A stretch of 64,000 nucleotides of DNA from Phymatolithon calcareum (Eukaryota; Rhodophyta; Florideophyceae; Hapalidiales). The notes beneath the pieces are model-generated. The model searched no databases and had not been told where the DNA came from. It was given only the letters and a program-made list of their open reading frames with translations. The stretch is from contig OZ345374.1 of NCBI GenBank assembly GCA_977006965.1, positions 1,364,001 to 1,428,000 on the forward strand. The letters are read 5' to 3'. Of the stretch, positions 22,232 through 33,450 are shown piece after piece. How positions within the stretch are numbered: position 1 is the first letter of the stretch; each line of letters begins with the position of its first letter. The translations under genes and the position numbers were made by a program.

Positions 22232-23929
22232 CAGTCAACCCTCGATAACTGGATCCTCTTTAAGCGTATAACCTCGGTTTTCAGATTAATGCGTGCGTCC
22301 ACGAATACCGTTTAGTCCAAAAGTTATCGAAATTTTAATATATTCAGAATACTCAGTAGAATATCCTGACTGCCGATGCACGGCGCATACCTTAAAAATG
22401 TATAAAATATTGAGTACATGCCTATTCTGCACGTTACCACTTGTCCACAGAATGTAGTATAAGTCACAGCCCTCTATCTCCATGACGGCCAGACCTCGGT
22501 ACTGTAAGAGTGCTCGAGTGTACGCGCATCTTATTACCGATCGCGTCTACGAGGACTGTTGACACTGCGCCAGCATTCAGCCCTCCATAGTGGTAGCAGT
22601 CTCGATCCCGGCAATGTCGTCGAACACGATTTTAGCTACCACATAATCTTCGAATGGGGATAAAGTCATCAGCGACCCAGCTCTTTAAAGCTGCACTTGC
22701 GCTCCTGCAGCCCTCTGAAGTCATGGAAACCCCAATCTAGTTAGTGCCGCCCCATCCACAACTGCAAAAGTGAGAATTTCTACAATTGCATCACCAACCT
22801 CGTCTTTGTAATCCGAGGTTTCAGCGCAAGCAAGTATGTCTGCAATTAGCATGCGAATGCCAGTTATCCCTGCTGCATCGGGCCTGCGCAAGCCCCTCTG
22901 TATCTCTGTTATCCGCGGAGCCTCCATCTTTCATGACTTTCCGGTCGGTCCGTTGCCATCTTCGAAAAGCGCTCCAGGCGTTTCTGGGCTTATTGTTGCA
23001 TCATCCAGTGTGACTAGCTCCTCTACACCCTCTGCGTGAAGTCTGTCGCTGCCAATGGCGTCCATATTCCCAACTCTGACCGCGGTTCCAAAAGTGTGAT
23101 ACCACCTGACTGCTCGTCAGATTCTCCAACCTTATACACATTTCAAGCACTTTATCTGCCACAGTTGGTTCATACTGTACGCATGCGCAACAGTTACGCA
23201 GATATACGCTAATACATCGGTGTCACCATGATCGTCCAGTGATGTTGCAGTTCCGGGCCGGACAGTTCCCACGAGCCTAATGCCGTCAACAATTGCAATT
23301 ATTGAAATTTATACTATCGCATCACCATCCGCTTCTCTGCTCCCTGGATTCTCAGATTCGCGCAGTGTGTCGTCATCGATTGCCGCAACTACACGTCGGC
23401 TGCCTCTGCCACATGGGCTGCTGAGGTCCGATTTATACCAGCGTTTTCGTGTTCATGTTCGGCCACTACTGCTTCCACTTTTTAATTATATGACCATATG
23501 TCTACTTCTGTCCATACCAGTTAGAGGGCATTGGATGGCATGTTCACGCCCGGCTTACAGAGCATATCGACGTACACTTGTGCAACAGAGCGAAAATCGA
23601 GCGAGAAACACGCCAAATACAAATTTACTGTAATGATGTATGAGAAAAAAGGAGAACAAACAGAGTTAACCTGTTTCCCCGGTGGCGAAGAGGTTCCTGT
23701 GGTCGTGGTCGTATGACAAGACGCGACGCAGGTGTCCATCCACAAGAAAACCGCCAAGTGTCTTTTTGAAGCTAAACATGCTTGACAGGAACATAAAAAT
23801 GTTGGTATAAACCGGGCCTGAGCTTCACGTGTAGTCTTTGCGATATGATATGAATTCACTCCTGGAATACCTCGATATTTGGATTTCTGACTCCCCGACC
23901 GAAGCCATCCAGTTATCGAGGGTTGACTG
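22232..23929. mobile_element. pogo/Tigger-like DNA element
   Basis: A 1,698-bp element with perfect 23-bp terminal inverted repeats starting CAGTCAACCCTCGATAACTG. The CAGTnnA...CTCGATAACT form is characteristic of pogo/Tigger/jerky elements, which duplicate TA. TA follows the right end (23930-23931); the left flank reads TG, apparently mutated. Interior frames are short and I recognise no transposase domain, so it is dead or non-autonomous. Confidence 0.85.
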
Positions 23930-24003
23930 TATAAGGAAATCCGTTTGCTCCCTGCATGAAACCTTACCTCTCTGCCGAAGCTCCCCCTGCATGCAGCCAG
24001 GCT

Positions 24004-24035
24004 CTCTCCACGTGGGACGCTGCCCACGTGGAGAG
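24004..24035. promoter_or_regulatory. G-box hairpin upstream of the second BBE-like gene
   Basis: A perfect 13-bp stem CTCTCCACGTGGG with a six-base loop. Both arms carry the G-box core CACGTG, recognised by bZIP and bHLH factors. It lies about 340 bp before the ATG of the oxidase. A regulatory role is inferred only. Confidence 0.4.
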
Positions 24036-24372
24036 GGGAAGAATGAAAACCCGTCGGGTGAAATGTTACAATTGGTCAGTCCTCTAATTCTTATATTTTT
24101 GATGCACTTACGTAACATTTTCGCTGCATGTATGTAACGTGTGAGAGCATATGTGCAAATCTTGCTCGTGGTGCCGCCGGTGCAGATGTCCCCGTGCGTA
24201 CAGTAGAGTATCAATACCATTGTACAACATCAAGTTGTGATGTCCGTCAGCAGTCCATTTTTAAGTGGCAAAGGGGCCTTGAAGAGGATGAAACAGTGAT
24301 ATAGACCCTCGACCGCGGTCCCTAACCAGGCGAAAGCGATCGAGCACGGTGTCGTTCGCACGGGCCATCGCA

Positions 24373-25980
24373 ATGCACCGCCCCTCGCTTCCGCTAGCTC
24401 TTCTGGCCATATTCGCCTTCACGCGCGTCATTCACGGTACCGACTTCTTCGACTGTCTCGCCAAATCCACTCCTGCATATGCGCCCGCTACACAGTCGTA
24501 TGTCGCTCTGGTTGGACTCGGTCTTCGGAACGACACCGCGTCACCGGCCGCAATTGTCCTCGCTCGCAACCCATCCCATGTTTCCGATGCAGTGAGATGT
24601 GCTCGTCGCGTCGGTCTCAGTGTTTGTGCGCGTTCTGGGGGCCACTCTTTCATCGGTCAGAGTCTTTGCGATGGTGTTCTCGTTGATGTGGGACCCATGC
24701 GAAGTGTATCCGTTGCGGCTGACGGCGTGGCAACTGTGCAGACCGGTGTTATCATGGGTGAATTGCTCTGGGCAGTGTGGCGCAAGGGGCGATGGCTTGG
24801 AGCTGGTGTTTGCCCCAGCGTTGGTGTTGGAGGATATATGTTTGGCGGTGGGCATAATCCGTACGAAGGGAAGCTTGGCTTGGCGTGTGATTCACTTGTT
24901 GATGTCACCATGGTCGATCGATTTGGAAAGATGATTGTTGCATCGAAGTCGAAGCGAAAGGAATTGTTCTGGGGACTTTGCGGTGCTGGCGGCGGACAGT
25001 TTGGTATTATCACTTCGTTCCGTGTAAAGACCGTTGACGTCGCTCGCTATGATCGAAGCGTCATTTTCCGCTTTACTTGGAAGAAGGAGTATGTTGGCGA
25101 GCTGATGGAAAAATGGATGGATTACAAGGAAATGGATGGAGATGTATGGTTCCGCATTACCATCAATGCTAATATGGGCAAGGGCAATGGCATGATCGGT
25201 CACGGTATCTGCTATGACGTTGCCGACGAGGAGGAATGCATGGCGCGTCTGCAGAAGGCTGACTTTTTCAACACCACGGGAAGGGAGAAAGTCATCGTGG
25301 CCAAGGTGAAGAACGCATTGCAAATGCATGCATTCTTCGGTCCTGGTGGTCGGTGGGGCAGGGCGAAGCGAGCAGATGATATTGATTTCCACAAAGGATT
25401 GTTGGATCAGCGATATTCGGAGGCAGGGTTTGCTAATAAGCGAACGTACAAGTCAACGTTTTTGAAAACTGGAAAGTCGGACCGTCCCTCTGCTGCGTTC
25501 TGGCAGAGTTTTGCGGAAAAGTGTGCCAAATCAGGCTTCGAATCAATTCCGTGGACGATGTGCGAGCTTAATCTTTTCAACGGTGAAATGCCCAAACCAA
25601 AAAACAATGCGTTTGCGCATCGTGGGGCTGATATTGTTACCCACTATGTTGTTGGCGGAGGCTCGAAGGAGGATCTTAGCGGTGCGTACAACCAAATGAA
25701 GGATCACTTGGAAAAGTACACTACCGGCGTGTATGTTAACTACCCGGAGCTGGAACTCAAGGATGAATATGCGAAGGCTTATTGGGGCGAAAATTTATGG
25801 CGGCTGCGACAACTGAAGGCGCAGTATGATCCCGACGTCTTCTTTGCTAACACGCAACCCATTCCACCGGCACAATCAGGGTTCTCACTGTTCTCTTGGG
25901 CCGGATATTGGGACAAGCGTTGGGTGTCATGGGAAAACTTCCCGTGGACTTCTCTTGATGATAGCGATGACCATTACTGA
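24373..25980 (+). CDS. Secreted berberine-bridge-like FAD oxidase, copy 2
   Basis: A 535-residue paralogue of the oxidase at 14852-16384, similar along its full length. It begins MHRPSLPLALLAIFAF, a signal peptide. It has RSGGHS with the flavin His, GVCPSVGVGGYMFGGGH with the flavin Cys, and the BBE motif YVNYPELEL. The C-terminus is longer than in copy 1 and ends in a Trp-rich, acidic stretch (WAGYWDKRW, DDSDDHY). The open frame starts with GTG eight codons earlier; the first ATG (24373) is taken. An AATAAA lies at about 25996. The two oxidases are on opposite strands, but their order relative to the F-box copies is not mirror-symmetric, so they were not duplicated as one simple palindrome with those genes. 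Confidence 0.92.
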   Translation: MHRPSLPLALLAIFAFTRVIHGTDFFDCLAKSTPAYAPATQSYVALVGLGLRNDTASPAAIVLARNPSHVSDAVRCARRVGLSVCARSGGHSFIGQSLCDGVLVDVGPMRSVSVAADGVATVQTGVIMGELLWAVWRKGRWLGAGVCPSVGVGGYMFGGGHNPYEGKLGLACDSLVDVTMVDRFGKMIVASKSKRKELFWGLCGAGGGQFGIITSFRVKTVDVARYDRSVIFRFTWKKEYVGELMEKWMDYKEMDGDVWFRITINANMGKGNGMIGHGICYDVADEEECMARLQKADFFNTTGREKVIVAKVKNALQMHAFFGPGGRWGRAKRADDIDFHKGLLDQRYSEAGFANKRTYKSTFLKTGKSDRPSAAFWQSFAEKCAKSGFESIPWTMCELNLFNGEMPKPKNNAFAHRGADIVTHYVVGGGSKEDLSGAYNQMKDHLEKYTTGVYVNYPELELKDEYAKAYWGENLWRLRQLKAQYDPDVFFANTQPIPPAQSGFSLFSWAGYWDKRWVSWENFPWTSLDDSDDHY

Positions 25981-26479
25981 AAGGAAACATTAACAAATAA
26001 AACTGAAATTAACTGCTTTTGTTGTTAATAATAAAATCTCAGGGATGCGATTCATCTGATTAACAGTTGGTTGCCTCCGTAAACGAGGGGGAATGCGGCT
26101 CAAATTTAATGTGCAATTGCTCTCGCCCGACTAGATGTTCGGTCCCTACCTAGGCGGATTGTCTTGGGCAGCGAAACACACGCGAATATTTTACACAGCC
26201 ACAATAATGTTTTGACGAGCTCTAGCCGTCAAGCGGAACATACGACGCATGGGAGGTAGCCGTACATTGTGCGGGAAAGGGGCGCGTCGTCCATAACCCA
26301 ATGTCGCCTTTTTCTTCATCTTCGGAGAGACCAGTCATCTTGTTCCCCTGATTGTTTATTGAGTGGCACATGCGGTTTGAATGGACGATGGGAGGTTACT
26401 GGGGACGAAAACTTCGTAAGTAGCCTACGATACGACGCCGTACTCGAGCTAAATTTGATGCAAGAAGGCTCTCTCCACT
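25981..26479. other. Intergenic region, nothing recognised
   Basis: 3' flank of the oxidase, running up to the retrotransposon remnant. No domain-bearing frame. Confidence 0.4.
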
Positions 26480-27600
26480 TGTAGCTCATCGAGCAAATTT
26501 ACCGTTTCAGCACTATCCAAAGGGCCTCAATCGGAACAATTCTAACCCTCACCCAAACACAGGAAGAGCTATTCCTCAACTTCGACGTGGCACAAAAGCG
26601 CCTACAAGAACTGCATCCGGTGGTCGCTACAACACTCCACGCGAACCGTGAACGCGCAAGACAGGCGGCCAAACGAGGTTCTCTGTCACGTTTCGCTGAA
26701 GGCGACTTCGTTCTAGTCGCCAGAGATGAACTCTTCAAAGGAGAAAAACTGGCCCTACGCTGGACGGGACGCAGACGTGTCATCAAAGCGCTGAGCGATT
26801 TCGTGTTCACCGTGGAAGACTTACGCAATGGAAAGAAGGATGATATTCATGCGTGTCGTCTACGATTCCACTGTGACACGGCCCTCAATACCGACGCGAT
26901 TCTCCCGCATGTCCTATCTTCTGAACGCGGAATGCCGGTCGAAAGACTCATGGGAATAGAGGATCACGAGGGCAAGCTTTTTGTTCATGTACGTTGGCGG
27001 GGGCTGTCTCACTCTGACGACTCGTTGGAGCCTTTGGAACTTGCCTATCAAGATGTTCCTAAACTCGTTTCTAAACTTCTTGCTCGCAAATGGCTATCGA
27101 AAGCGATTGTTATTCGTGCCAAGCAAGCACTGAAACTCACCTCTGACAGGGGAGTGTAGCTCATCGAGCAAACTTACCGTTTACTCTTCTCGCATAACGA
27201 CTCTGTGAGTTAAGAGCTTCCTTGGCCACACGATACTTCTAACATTCGGTATCGTATTCGCACTGTGTCTAAACAGTCATGATCATCAGCATTACGAAGA
27301 TAGTGCCGGTTAGGCAATCATAAAGATTAGTAGCAACCGACACCCAGCATGTGAGACCACACGTGTCTTCATGGTTAGCTTCACTCATCTAGGGGTATAT
27401 AAGTAGCTCGAGCACACACCTTCAGTAAATGGAAAGCACCGCATTTTTGCACACCACTTCTTGCACGTCTTCTGCGTTTCCTCCGGTCCACGGTGTCAGA
27501 TGCCTTGCTCATCCTCTTCTTGATTGTGCTAGTGCTTCTTATAGTCGGATGCATGCAGTGCATGACCACCCTAAGGTTTCGCGAAATTTTAGATTCGTTG
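26480..27600 (+). mobile_element. Ty3/gypsy chromovirus remnant with 3' LTR
   Basis: The left edge shows the first 28 bases of an LTR (TGTAGCTCATCGAGCAAA...). It then joins integrase coding sequence directly, so most of the element is deleted. The integrase end is followed by a polypurine tract (GACAGGGGAG) and a second LTR start at 27155 with the same opening. This LTR has a TATA box (GTATATAAG near 27393). The LTR's right end was not determined, so the end coordinate is approximate. Confidence 0.75.
26508..27159 (+). pseudogene. Integrase C-terminus with chromodomain
   Basis: The open frame from about 26485 encodes the end of a Ty3/gypsy polyprotein. A helical stretch (LFLNFDVAQKRLQELH) leads to the integrase C-terminal SH3-like part (FAEGDFVLVARDE, LRWTGRRRVIKAL, DFVFTVEDL). 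Next is a chromodomain (VERLMGIEDHEGKLFVHVRWRGLSHSDDSLEPLE). Chromodomains of this kind direct insertion to methylated chromatin. Gag, protease, RT and the integrase catalytic core are missing. Confidence 0.85.
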
Positions 27601-27753
27601 CGAACGGCTATGCTTTCGCGCAATGAGAAACTTCGGAGGCGGAATATTGTCGTCGTTGTCCAGGATTAAGAACCCTAAATCATGGTATCCTTGTGATCCG
27701 ACCCTGTCAAAAATAACGTTTCATTTTGAGGAAATTACTTATACACTCACCAA

Positions 27754-27788
27754 GTTTGCCGTACAGTATTAAATACTGTTCGGCAAAC
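27754..27788. repeat. 35-bp hairpin in the left end of the foldback element
   Basis: Arms GTTTGCCGTACAGTATT and AATACTGTTCGGCAAAC face each other with one mismatch. It looks like a local inverted duplication of the terminal repeat. Confidence 0.8.
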
Positions 27789-28020
27789 TAGTAAAATTTA
27801 CTATAATATAATCACTTTGCACAGGTGCACTTATGATACTGTATGTCCATTACGGCGGCGAGGGGCAGCTTTTTTCTATGTGGGCCTAAATAATGTATAG
27901 ACATTTAATGATCATTTGTAGGCTCTTACGCTCTCGTACTTCTAAGTAAAGACGTCAATAATAATTATTGAAGCCTTTTTAAATAATTATTATTGTGGCG
28001 GAAGCTGCAGATGGAGTGAT

Positions 28021-29241
28021 CAGGGGTTGCGCCAATTCCATTGCTATCAATTTAATTGCAATTTTTCCCAATTACACCCAAATTGGTTCTTCGAACTGAA
28101 TTGCAATTCGAATTGGTCGCACCTAATACTGAGGATCGAAGTAGATGAACATTGGACCAGGGGAATGTTATGGGGGGGGGGGGGGGAGTAAAGCAGAATG
28201 TTGAGGGAATCAACGTATTCACCTCACGTTCAGTACGTGGTCTTTGTTCAATAATACCCAGAGTACGTAGATGAACATTAGACACAGCACATTAATCGGA
28301 TGCAAGAATCAACGTACTTACCTTATGTCCAGCACGTGGTCTTTGTTCTAGTAATACCCAGAGTACGTTCTGTATGCCATCAAAACATCTATGAAACTTG
28401 GGCCATGGCTACTTCTTGCTATGTTAAATAAAGACGAGATTGAGCCGTTGGACTCCAAACGGTTTAAACAATGGGCCTTTTCATTGCTATCATCTACTTA
28501 GCTGTATCGATCAATTTACCAGCCAGATACAGAACAACGGCTTGAATGTCTTTAGCTACGATTAGAGTCCAGCAGTCACGATGGTTCAATCTCAAGTATA
28601 AAAGGGATAGCATTAGATCTCTTGATTTGAAACCTATCAGCCTTCTCCGAAATTCTCACGCATTCCCCTTCACAGTCGAGTCCAACCCATCTACCAGACC
28701 TCGTTCAACGTTCCAGCACATTCCGCTCTACTAGCGATGACACTACCTTCACCGACACCAAAGCCGAAACAAGTTGTGCAGCTGCTTTTGAAGCTCATTT
28801 GAGAACAAACCCGTGATATACACTCGCGTCAAGTAGGCCTAACTCGACGGAATGTGCCATTTTGCGTCTATCTCTGCTCAAAGGGTGATCAGGGTACCGG
28901 AGAAAGTGAGTTTTTCTTCGAAAAGGGTACTGGGTTCTCCAACCCGTACAATCATCTCAAGCATTGCATTGGAGGTGGAAGCGAAGAACATTTGCTAGAG
29001 TTATACCGAGCCGTTCTTGCCGAGAAGTTGAGATCCGGGTCGTCGTTCACAGTTCAATCGTCAATGGTGATGAAGCTCACGGAACGTGAAAAGGCGATGA
29101 ACAGCTATCTTAGTATTGATGTCTATATTGTAGGAAGCCTTCCAATTGCAATGCGAATTGCTGCAAACAAAACGGAGCAATTAAATTGATAAATTTCACC
29201 CGGGACTGCAATCTCAAACAATGGAATTGGCGCAACCCCTG
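28021..29241. mobile_element. hAT transposon with 8-bp target duplication
   Basis: A 1,221-bp element with perfect 23-bp terminal inverted repeats starting CAGGGGTTGCGCCAATTCC and an 8-bp duplication GGAGTGAT at 28013-28020 and 29242-29249. The CAGGGG start and 8-bp duplication are diagnostic of hAT. The interior has a 15-base poly-G run at 28172-28186 and a 99-bp tandem repeat (28207 and 28306). It carries only a transposase fragment, so it is non-autonomous. Confidence 0.93.
28854..29189 (+). pseudogene. BED-finger-like fragment of a hAT transposase
   Basis: An open frame of about 110 codons without an ATG start. It has FCVYLCSKGDQ, then GTGFSNPYNHLKHCIGG, a Cys/His arrangement like the BED zinc finger that opens hAT transposases. 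The RNase-H catalytic domain and the hAT dimerisation domain are absent. Confidence 0.55.
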
Positions 29242-29784
29242 GGAGTGATGGTCAGACGAGCTCCATTTTGAGTAGCAGATAGCAGTAAAGCGCGTTTTTC
29301 TTTTCTGCACAACAGCAAATGAGTAGCCTTTCAATGGTGCGCGCAACGCAAGAGCGGATTTTAGAGCTGCTTTCGTCTAAAAAAGAGACTCATCTTTAGC
29401 GTCGCTAGCAAACTGTCCATTCATCTCGTGGGGTAAAGCTTGCTTTCGAAGTGGCTGACGAAGTTGAGGGTGAGTGCGTAGGATGTATCTGCCCCGCGGC
29501 GTCAAGGTAAACTTCGAAAAAGTTGTTTGACACTGTAGTTGATCACAAGTGACATTTAAGTTTAATTGTTCGCCCGTTGAGGTTTTCACTCCGATAGTTG
29601 AGCAGAAATTACAATTACTGTACTACGGCACTACACGTGTGAGCAGACTGTTACCACCGGACCAGAACGATGGACCAGAGCTAGAGGACTGTTAGCAAAT
29701 CTGTTCATCATAATGGACCTGTGCAAAGTAAGTATATTAGTAAGTACGGCAAACTTAGTGAGTACATAAGTAATTTCCTCAAAA

Positions 29785-31064
29785 AACAATCAATGAGGAT
29801 TCTATACTATGTCTGTAAGGCGCAATTTCTACAAAACCCACAAGATCAGAACCAATCTAAAAGGTCCCTCTGATCTCAGAACAGGAAAACATTTGCGGGG
29901 TAGTTTACAATGCCCCAAGTCGTCCATAAGCCGAAGCACAATGCGAGACTTACTTGTGGCGATCCATGCCAGGGAGGGAGCTGCTGACCTCTCCAGTTTT
30001 GTCTGGGACGAAGAACCGTGAGGGTTTTTTACAACATCACGGGTCAGGAACTAGGAGTATTTGTGATGGAACGCCAGGCAAGCAAGATCATTTTTGTGCC
30101 GATGTCACATCACAACAGGGTCAACGATTAAATTGCAGTGGATCTCACGTGGAATCACCGCTGCTCCAAGACACAACCAGCAGCTGCATGAGTGCCCATG
30201 ACATTGATTAGTTAAGTGGCAAAACGCGATCAACTGTCGGCGTTCAGCTACTCATTGCGGTCCTTCACCAACGATGAATCATATAAGCAATATATTGCTT
30301 TTAGCAATCAAACTTCAACTCCATGCTGCAGGTTGGACATAAGCACCGTCTGGACCATAACTTATCCTGTCGATATGAGGGGGTGTTGTCTGTATCGAAT
30401 TGTCTACTTGCCAGCGGGATCCTTTACTTTGAATTCCAACAGAAAGTTCAAGAGTTGTTCAACACTGTTCTTCTGGTTGTCAGTGCAGCTTATGTGCGCC
30501 AGAGATTTAACCGAAAAAGGTGGGTTTTGTTACGGGCGTATTGCCAAATTTAAAAATTTTGTACGTTTGGGAAAAATCCCCATAAATTTCTTGGCGGAAA
30601 TCTTGACAAATCCATGCCCATCTGGTAAGACGGACGGGCATAGTCCCAACATGAAGTGAAGCCTGAAAACCGATCCTTACCGCGGTGCTCCTGGACCGAG
30701 CAATTGTGAATGATGACGTCACAGGATACCGAAGCGAGGGGGGGATATTTGTAATTTTATTTTAAATGCCCTCAAAACCGCTTCAGTGTTACTAGAGCTA
30801 GCATTATCGTTCTGTAGACTAATGTTTTGCACGGTTTCAGTACATGATGGTCTTGGTCGAGTCGCCGAAGGCGGCTCTTCGTCCTGGGGACTTGAGGGAG
30901 CACTGAGTTCGCGCGCGCACCGAAGCGAGGGAGGAAGTGACATTCTCGTGGCCATTAGGCAATGCTACTCCATCTCGTTTTTTCTAGCGTAGCATCACCG
31001 CTTTAGGAAATAGCAAGTATCAAGAGCTCATGTACGTCGAGTCCTGGCAGAGGTAAGAAGTGAA
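29785..31064. other. Non-coding region, nothing recognised
   Basis: Short frames only, up to 147 codons without domains. ACCGAAGCGAGGG recurs at about 30729 and 30919. Confidence 0.4.
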
Positions 31065-31245
31065 TTGCGTTCCACGAAGGGCACACGGATGTCGCCGTGT
31101 AGTCGCCTGTCGCAGTACTTTTGCGGGAAGAAGATACGCGAGTACCCAGAATGAATCCCGTCCAGGAACATCTTAGACGCTCCCTAGATATTGAGTAGCT
31201 ACAATGTGTAGCTCAGATATTCTGCAGTAAAAGAAAGAGAGAAAG
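31065..31245 (+). mobile_element. SINE 3' part, diverged copy
   Basis: Matches the body of the SINEs at 12655 and 45198 (GGGCACACGGATGTCGCCGTG, then GATACGCGAGTACC), and ends in CTGCAGTAAAAGAAAGAGAG. The tRNA-like head is missing or unrecognisable. Confidence 0.75.
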
Positions 31246-31699
31246 AAAGATATCTCTCGATTTCGCGATTTACTCACATTCCATGGCATGATTCCGGTGA
31301 TCTTACTGCTTCCAAAAGTAATACATCGTCACTTGGCGGAGAAGCGGGCATTTGGGAGGTTGTAACCAATGAGTACTACTCTTCTAGAAGAATTGGAACT
31401 ATTGTGCCAATCCTCATGGCACTGTTGAGAATCACTTTCCAAGATACCAGATGACAGATGCAGAGACTAAGATGACCGAAAACCTTTACCATAGTCTTCT
31501 TTGATGGCGTGCAATTGTAAAACAACCAATGCGAGCGGTGAACCCAAGTCACGCGCTCCTGTTCAAGCACCGTATATTTTATGTTTCTCAATCTGTACCT
31601 TCACCGCGCACAGATCACAAAGCCTTGTCATCGTCCACTTGAACAAATTCAATAGCTGCCTTCCCGAGATATCAATTTTGACTCAGTGTAATAATTTCG

Positions 31700-31830
31700 C
31701 AAAGTGCCAAGTATATAAGCCTCACAGTCGTACGAATATGCGGGCAAGGCTTCCTCAATTGGTACCTTCCAATGTGTAGTCCGCCAAGTACCAAGTGTCC
31801 CAAATGTCCCATCTGGAATTTTGCAAAACG
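31700..31830 (-). mobile_element. LINE 3'-UTR fragment
   Basis: On the minus strand it reads GGACTACACATTGGAAGGT, then GAGGAAGCCTTGCCC and CTGTGAGGCTTA. This is the same tail as the LINE at 60165-62564 and the fragment at 48195. It lies directly upstream of the glycosyltransferase gene. Confidence 0.65.
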
Positions 31831-31932
31831 CCATTCTCGCAAACTATCGGACCGTGATGTATCCAGACTTCTGAACGCCGCCTCATCTATCTCCTGGACC
31901 TATCTTCGTCAATAGCAGCTGCGTATGAAGAC

Positions 31933-33105
31933 ATGGCACATGCGCACTTGCGTGGGCTCGCGCTCGCTCGCCGCACATTACGCTCATCCGTTCTTCGCAC
32001 CCCACGACTGACACGTCTCCTGGGCATCGCATTTGCCGTCGTGTTCCTTTCATGGGCGCGCGGTCGCCTATCGTCGGCCGTATCTACAGATGCAAATCCA
32101 TTTCTCAGATTGACTCGACCAACAGAGGTAGACGTGCGGTTTGTAAGTGACAAGGTTGTAATTCTCACCGCTGTCAACTCTGCGTTCCGAGAACATTTGG
32201 CAAATTTGCGCTGTTCTTTAGTGCGCATTGGCATTGCAGACCGTCTCCGTGTCGTCGCGCTAGACCAAGAGGTTGCGAAATGGGCGCAAAATGCCGGCTT
32301 TACCGTCGTTGCCACCGCGCACGACGCCGCAAAAATCGGAGATGGTCATGACGGGGAGCTGAAGTTTGATAGTGCTGCGTTCAACCTACTCACAAAGTTT
32401 AAGATCTCCGCCGTGCATAATGCGCTCGCTGAGGGATTCGACGTCCTATTCACCGACGCTGACATGTTCTGGTGTGCAGACGCGTTGAAAGAAATTATTG
32501 CCCGCGTGCGCACCTCTGGGGAACACATGGTCATGCAGTCGGCGTGGCCACGTGCCCTCCTGAATTCGGGATTTTATTTCGTTCGGGCTGGGAATGATTC
32601 TAGGACGTTGTTTGAGGAGCTACTGCGGCATCCTGGAGATGCGGAGAATGACCAGGTCATCTTCAATCGCGTTTTGTGTAATCCGAAACAGGGTGGGAAG
32701 GTCATACACGGTGACAATGATCACAATATTCGACACAGACCGGACCGGCAGCCTAAGGGTTGCACGCGCGGCGGTGTTACTGTGGGCGTGTTAGATCGTG
32801 CACGGTATCCCACCGGCGGTGAAGTGTTCGATGGGAAGAAAATCTTCCATTATCCACGACAAATATTGCAAGGTTGGTGTGAACGAAAGGAGGTTGCTGT
32901 TTTGCATAATAACTGTATCATGGGGACTCGGAAAACTGCTCGGTTTGTTGTCAAAGGGTTCTGGTATGTTGACGCAGACGGCGTGAGTTGTTTAAGTTAT
33001 CCTGTTCCGATGACGAAGGTGGCAGTGAAGAGGTGCGGTATGCCGAAGTGCGGAAGAGAAGATCATGACAACTTTTTTGAGGCGCGCAGAAGAGCGCGAT
33101 TGTAA
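31933..33105 (+). CDS. GT77-like Golgi glycosyltransferase (nucleotide-diphospho-sugar transferase)
   Basis: A 390-residue intronless protein with type II membrane topology: a basic N-terminus, then a membrane anchor (about residues 28-41, LLGIAFAVVFLSW). The catalytic domain shows a DxD metal-binding motif in VLFTDADMFW (D175/D177), then NSGFYFVR (211-218) and NDQVIFN (239-245). This order is typical of the Nucleotid_trans (PF03407) domain of GT77, which includes arabinosyl- and xylosyltransferases acting on cell-wall polymers or glycoproteins in the Golgi. The donor sugar cannot be inferred. Length and motifs suggest an intact gene. A LINE tail sits about 100 bp upstream. Confidence 0.85.
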   Translation: MAHAHLRGLALARRTLRSSVLRTPRLTRLLGIAFAVVFLSWARGRLSSAVSTDANPFLRLTRPTEVDVRFVSDKVVILTAVNSAFREHLANLRCSLVRIGIADRLRVVALDQEVAKWAQNAGFTVVATAHDAAKIGDGHDGELKFDSAAFNLLTKFKISAVHNALAEGFDVLFTDADMFWCADALKEIIARVRTSGEHMVMQSAWPRALLNSGFYFVRAGNDSRTLFEELLRHPGDAENDQVIFNRVLCNPKQGGKVIHGDNDHNIRHRPDRQPKGCTRGGVTVGVLDRARYPTGGEVFDGKKIFHYPRQILQGWCERKEVAVLHNNCIMGTRKTARFVVKGFWYVDADGVSCLSYPVPMTKVAVKRCGMPKCGREDHDNFFEARRRARL

Positions 33106-33450
33106 AATCCTGCCAATCGCACTCCTGGAAAGATGTACAGTTTTGTTGAGTAATATCAATTGCATTTGAAACCTGAACGCTTTTCCGACCACATACTTGC
33201 CTATTTTTGACTCGGACGCTTCTTTCTGACTTGGCTTCACGAACAACAGGTTGCGCTTCACTGTCTATTGCAACTCCCAGTAGCCAAATAAACCATAGTC
33301 TGGTTCAACTAAGAAAACATGTATCTGTAAAGTCATAGAGACACTGATAGCTGAGGAATTGTATAGTCGGCCTTGGAGTTTGAGATGCGTGTCAGACGAG
33401 GAAGACTACATGATTTTTCGCTCAGATTACAAATAGACGTTGCATACCAA
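33106..33450. other. 3' flank of the glycosyltransferase
   Basis: Nothing recognised apart from an AATAAA-type signal near 33288. Confidence 0.4.

Larger units (their letters stand above)
27724..29784. mobile_element. Foldback-type DNA element containing a hAT element
   Basis: Ends are inverted copies: 27724-27764 against 29744-29784 (38 of 41 identical, beginning TTTTGAGGAAATTACTTAT). Similarity continues inward to CACTTTGCACAGGT (27813-27826 against 29717-29729). The left end also has a 35-bp hairpin (27754-27788) built from the same motif. No transposase found. The hAT element at 28021-29241 lies inside. Confidence 0.7.

Noticed and set aside
27155-27458. A 300-bp 3' LTR ending at 27453 with CCACT duplication
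   Set aside because: CCACT occurs beside the left LTR start and at 27454, but a five-base match is expected by chance at this distance, and the LTR would end only about 55 bp after its TATA box.
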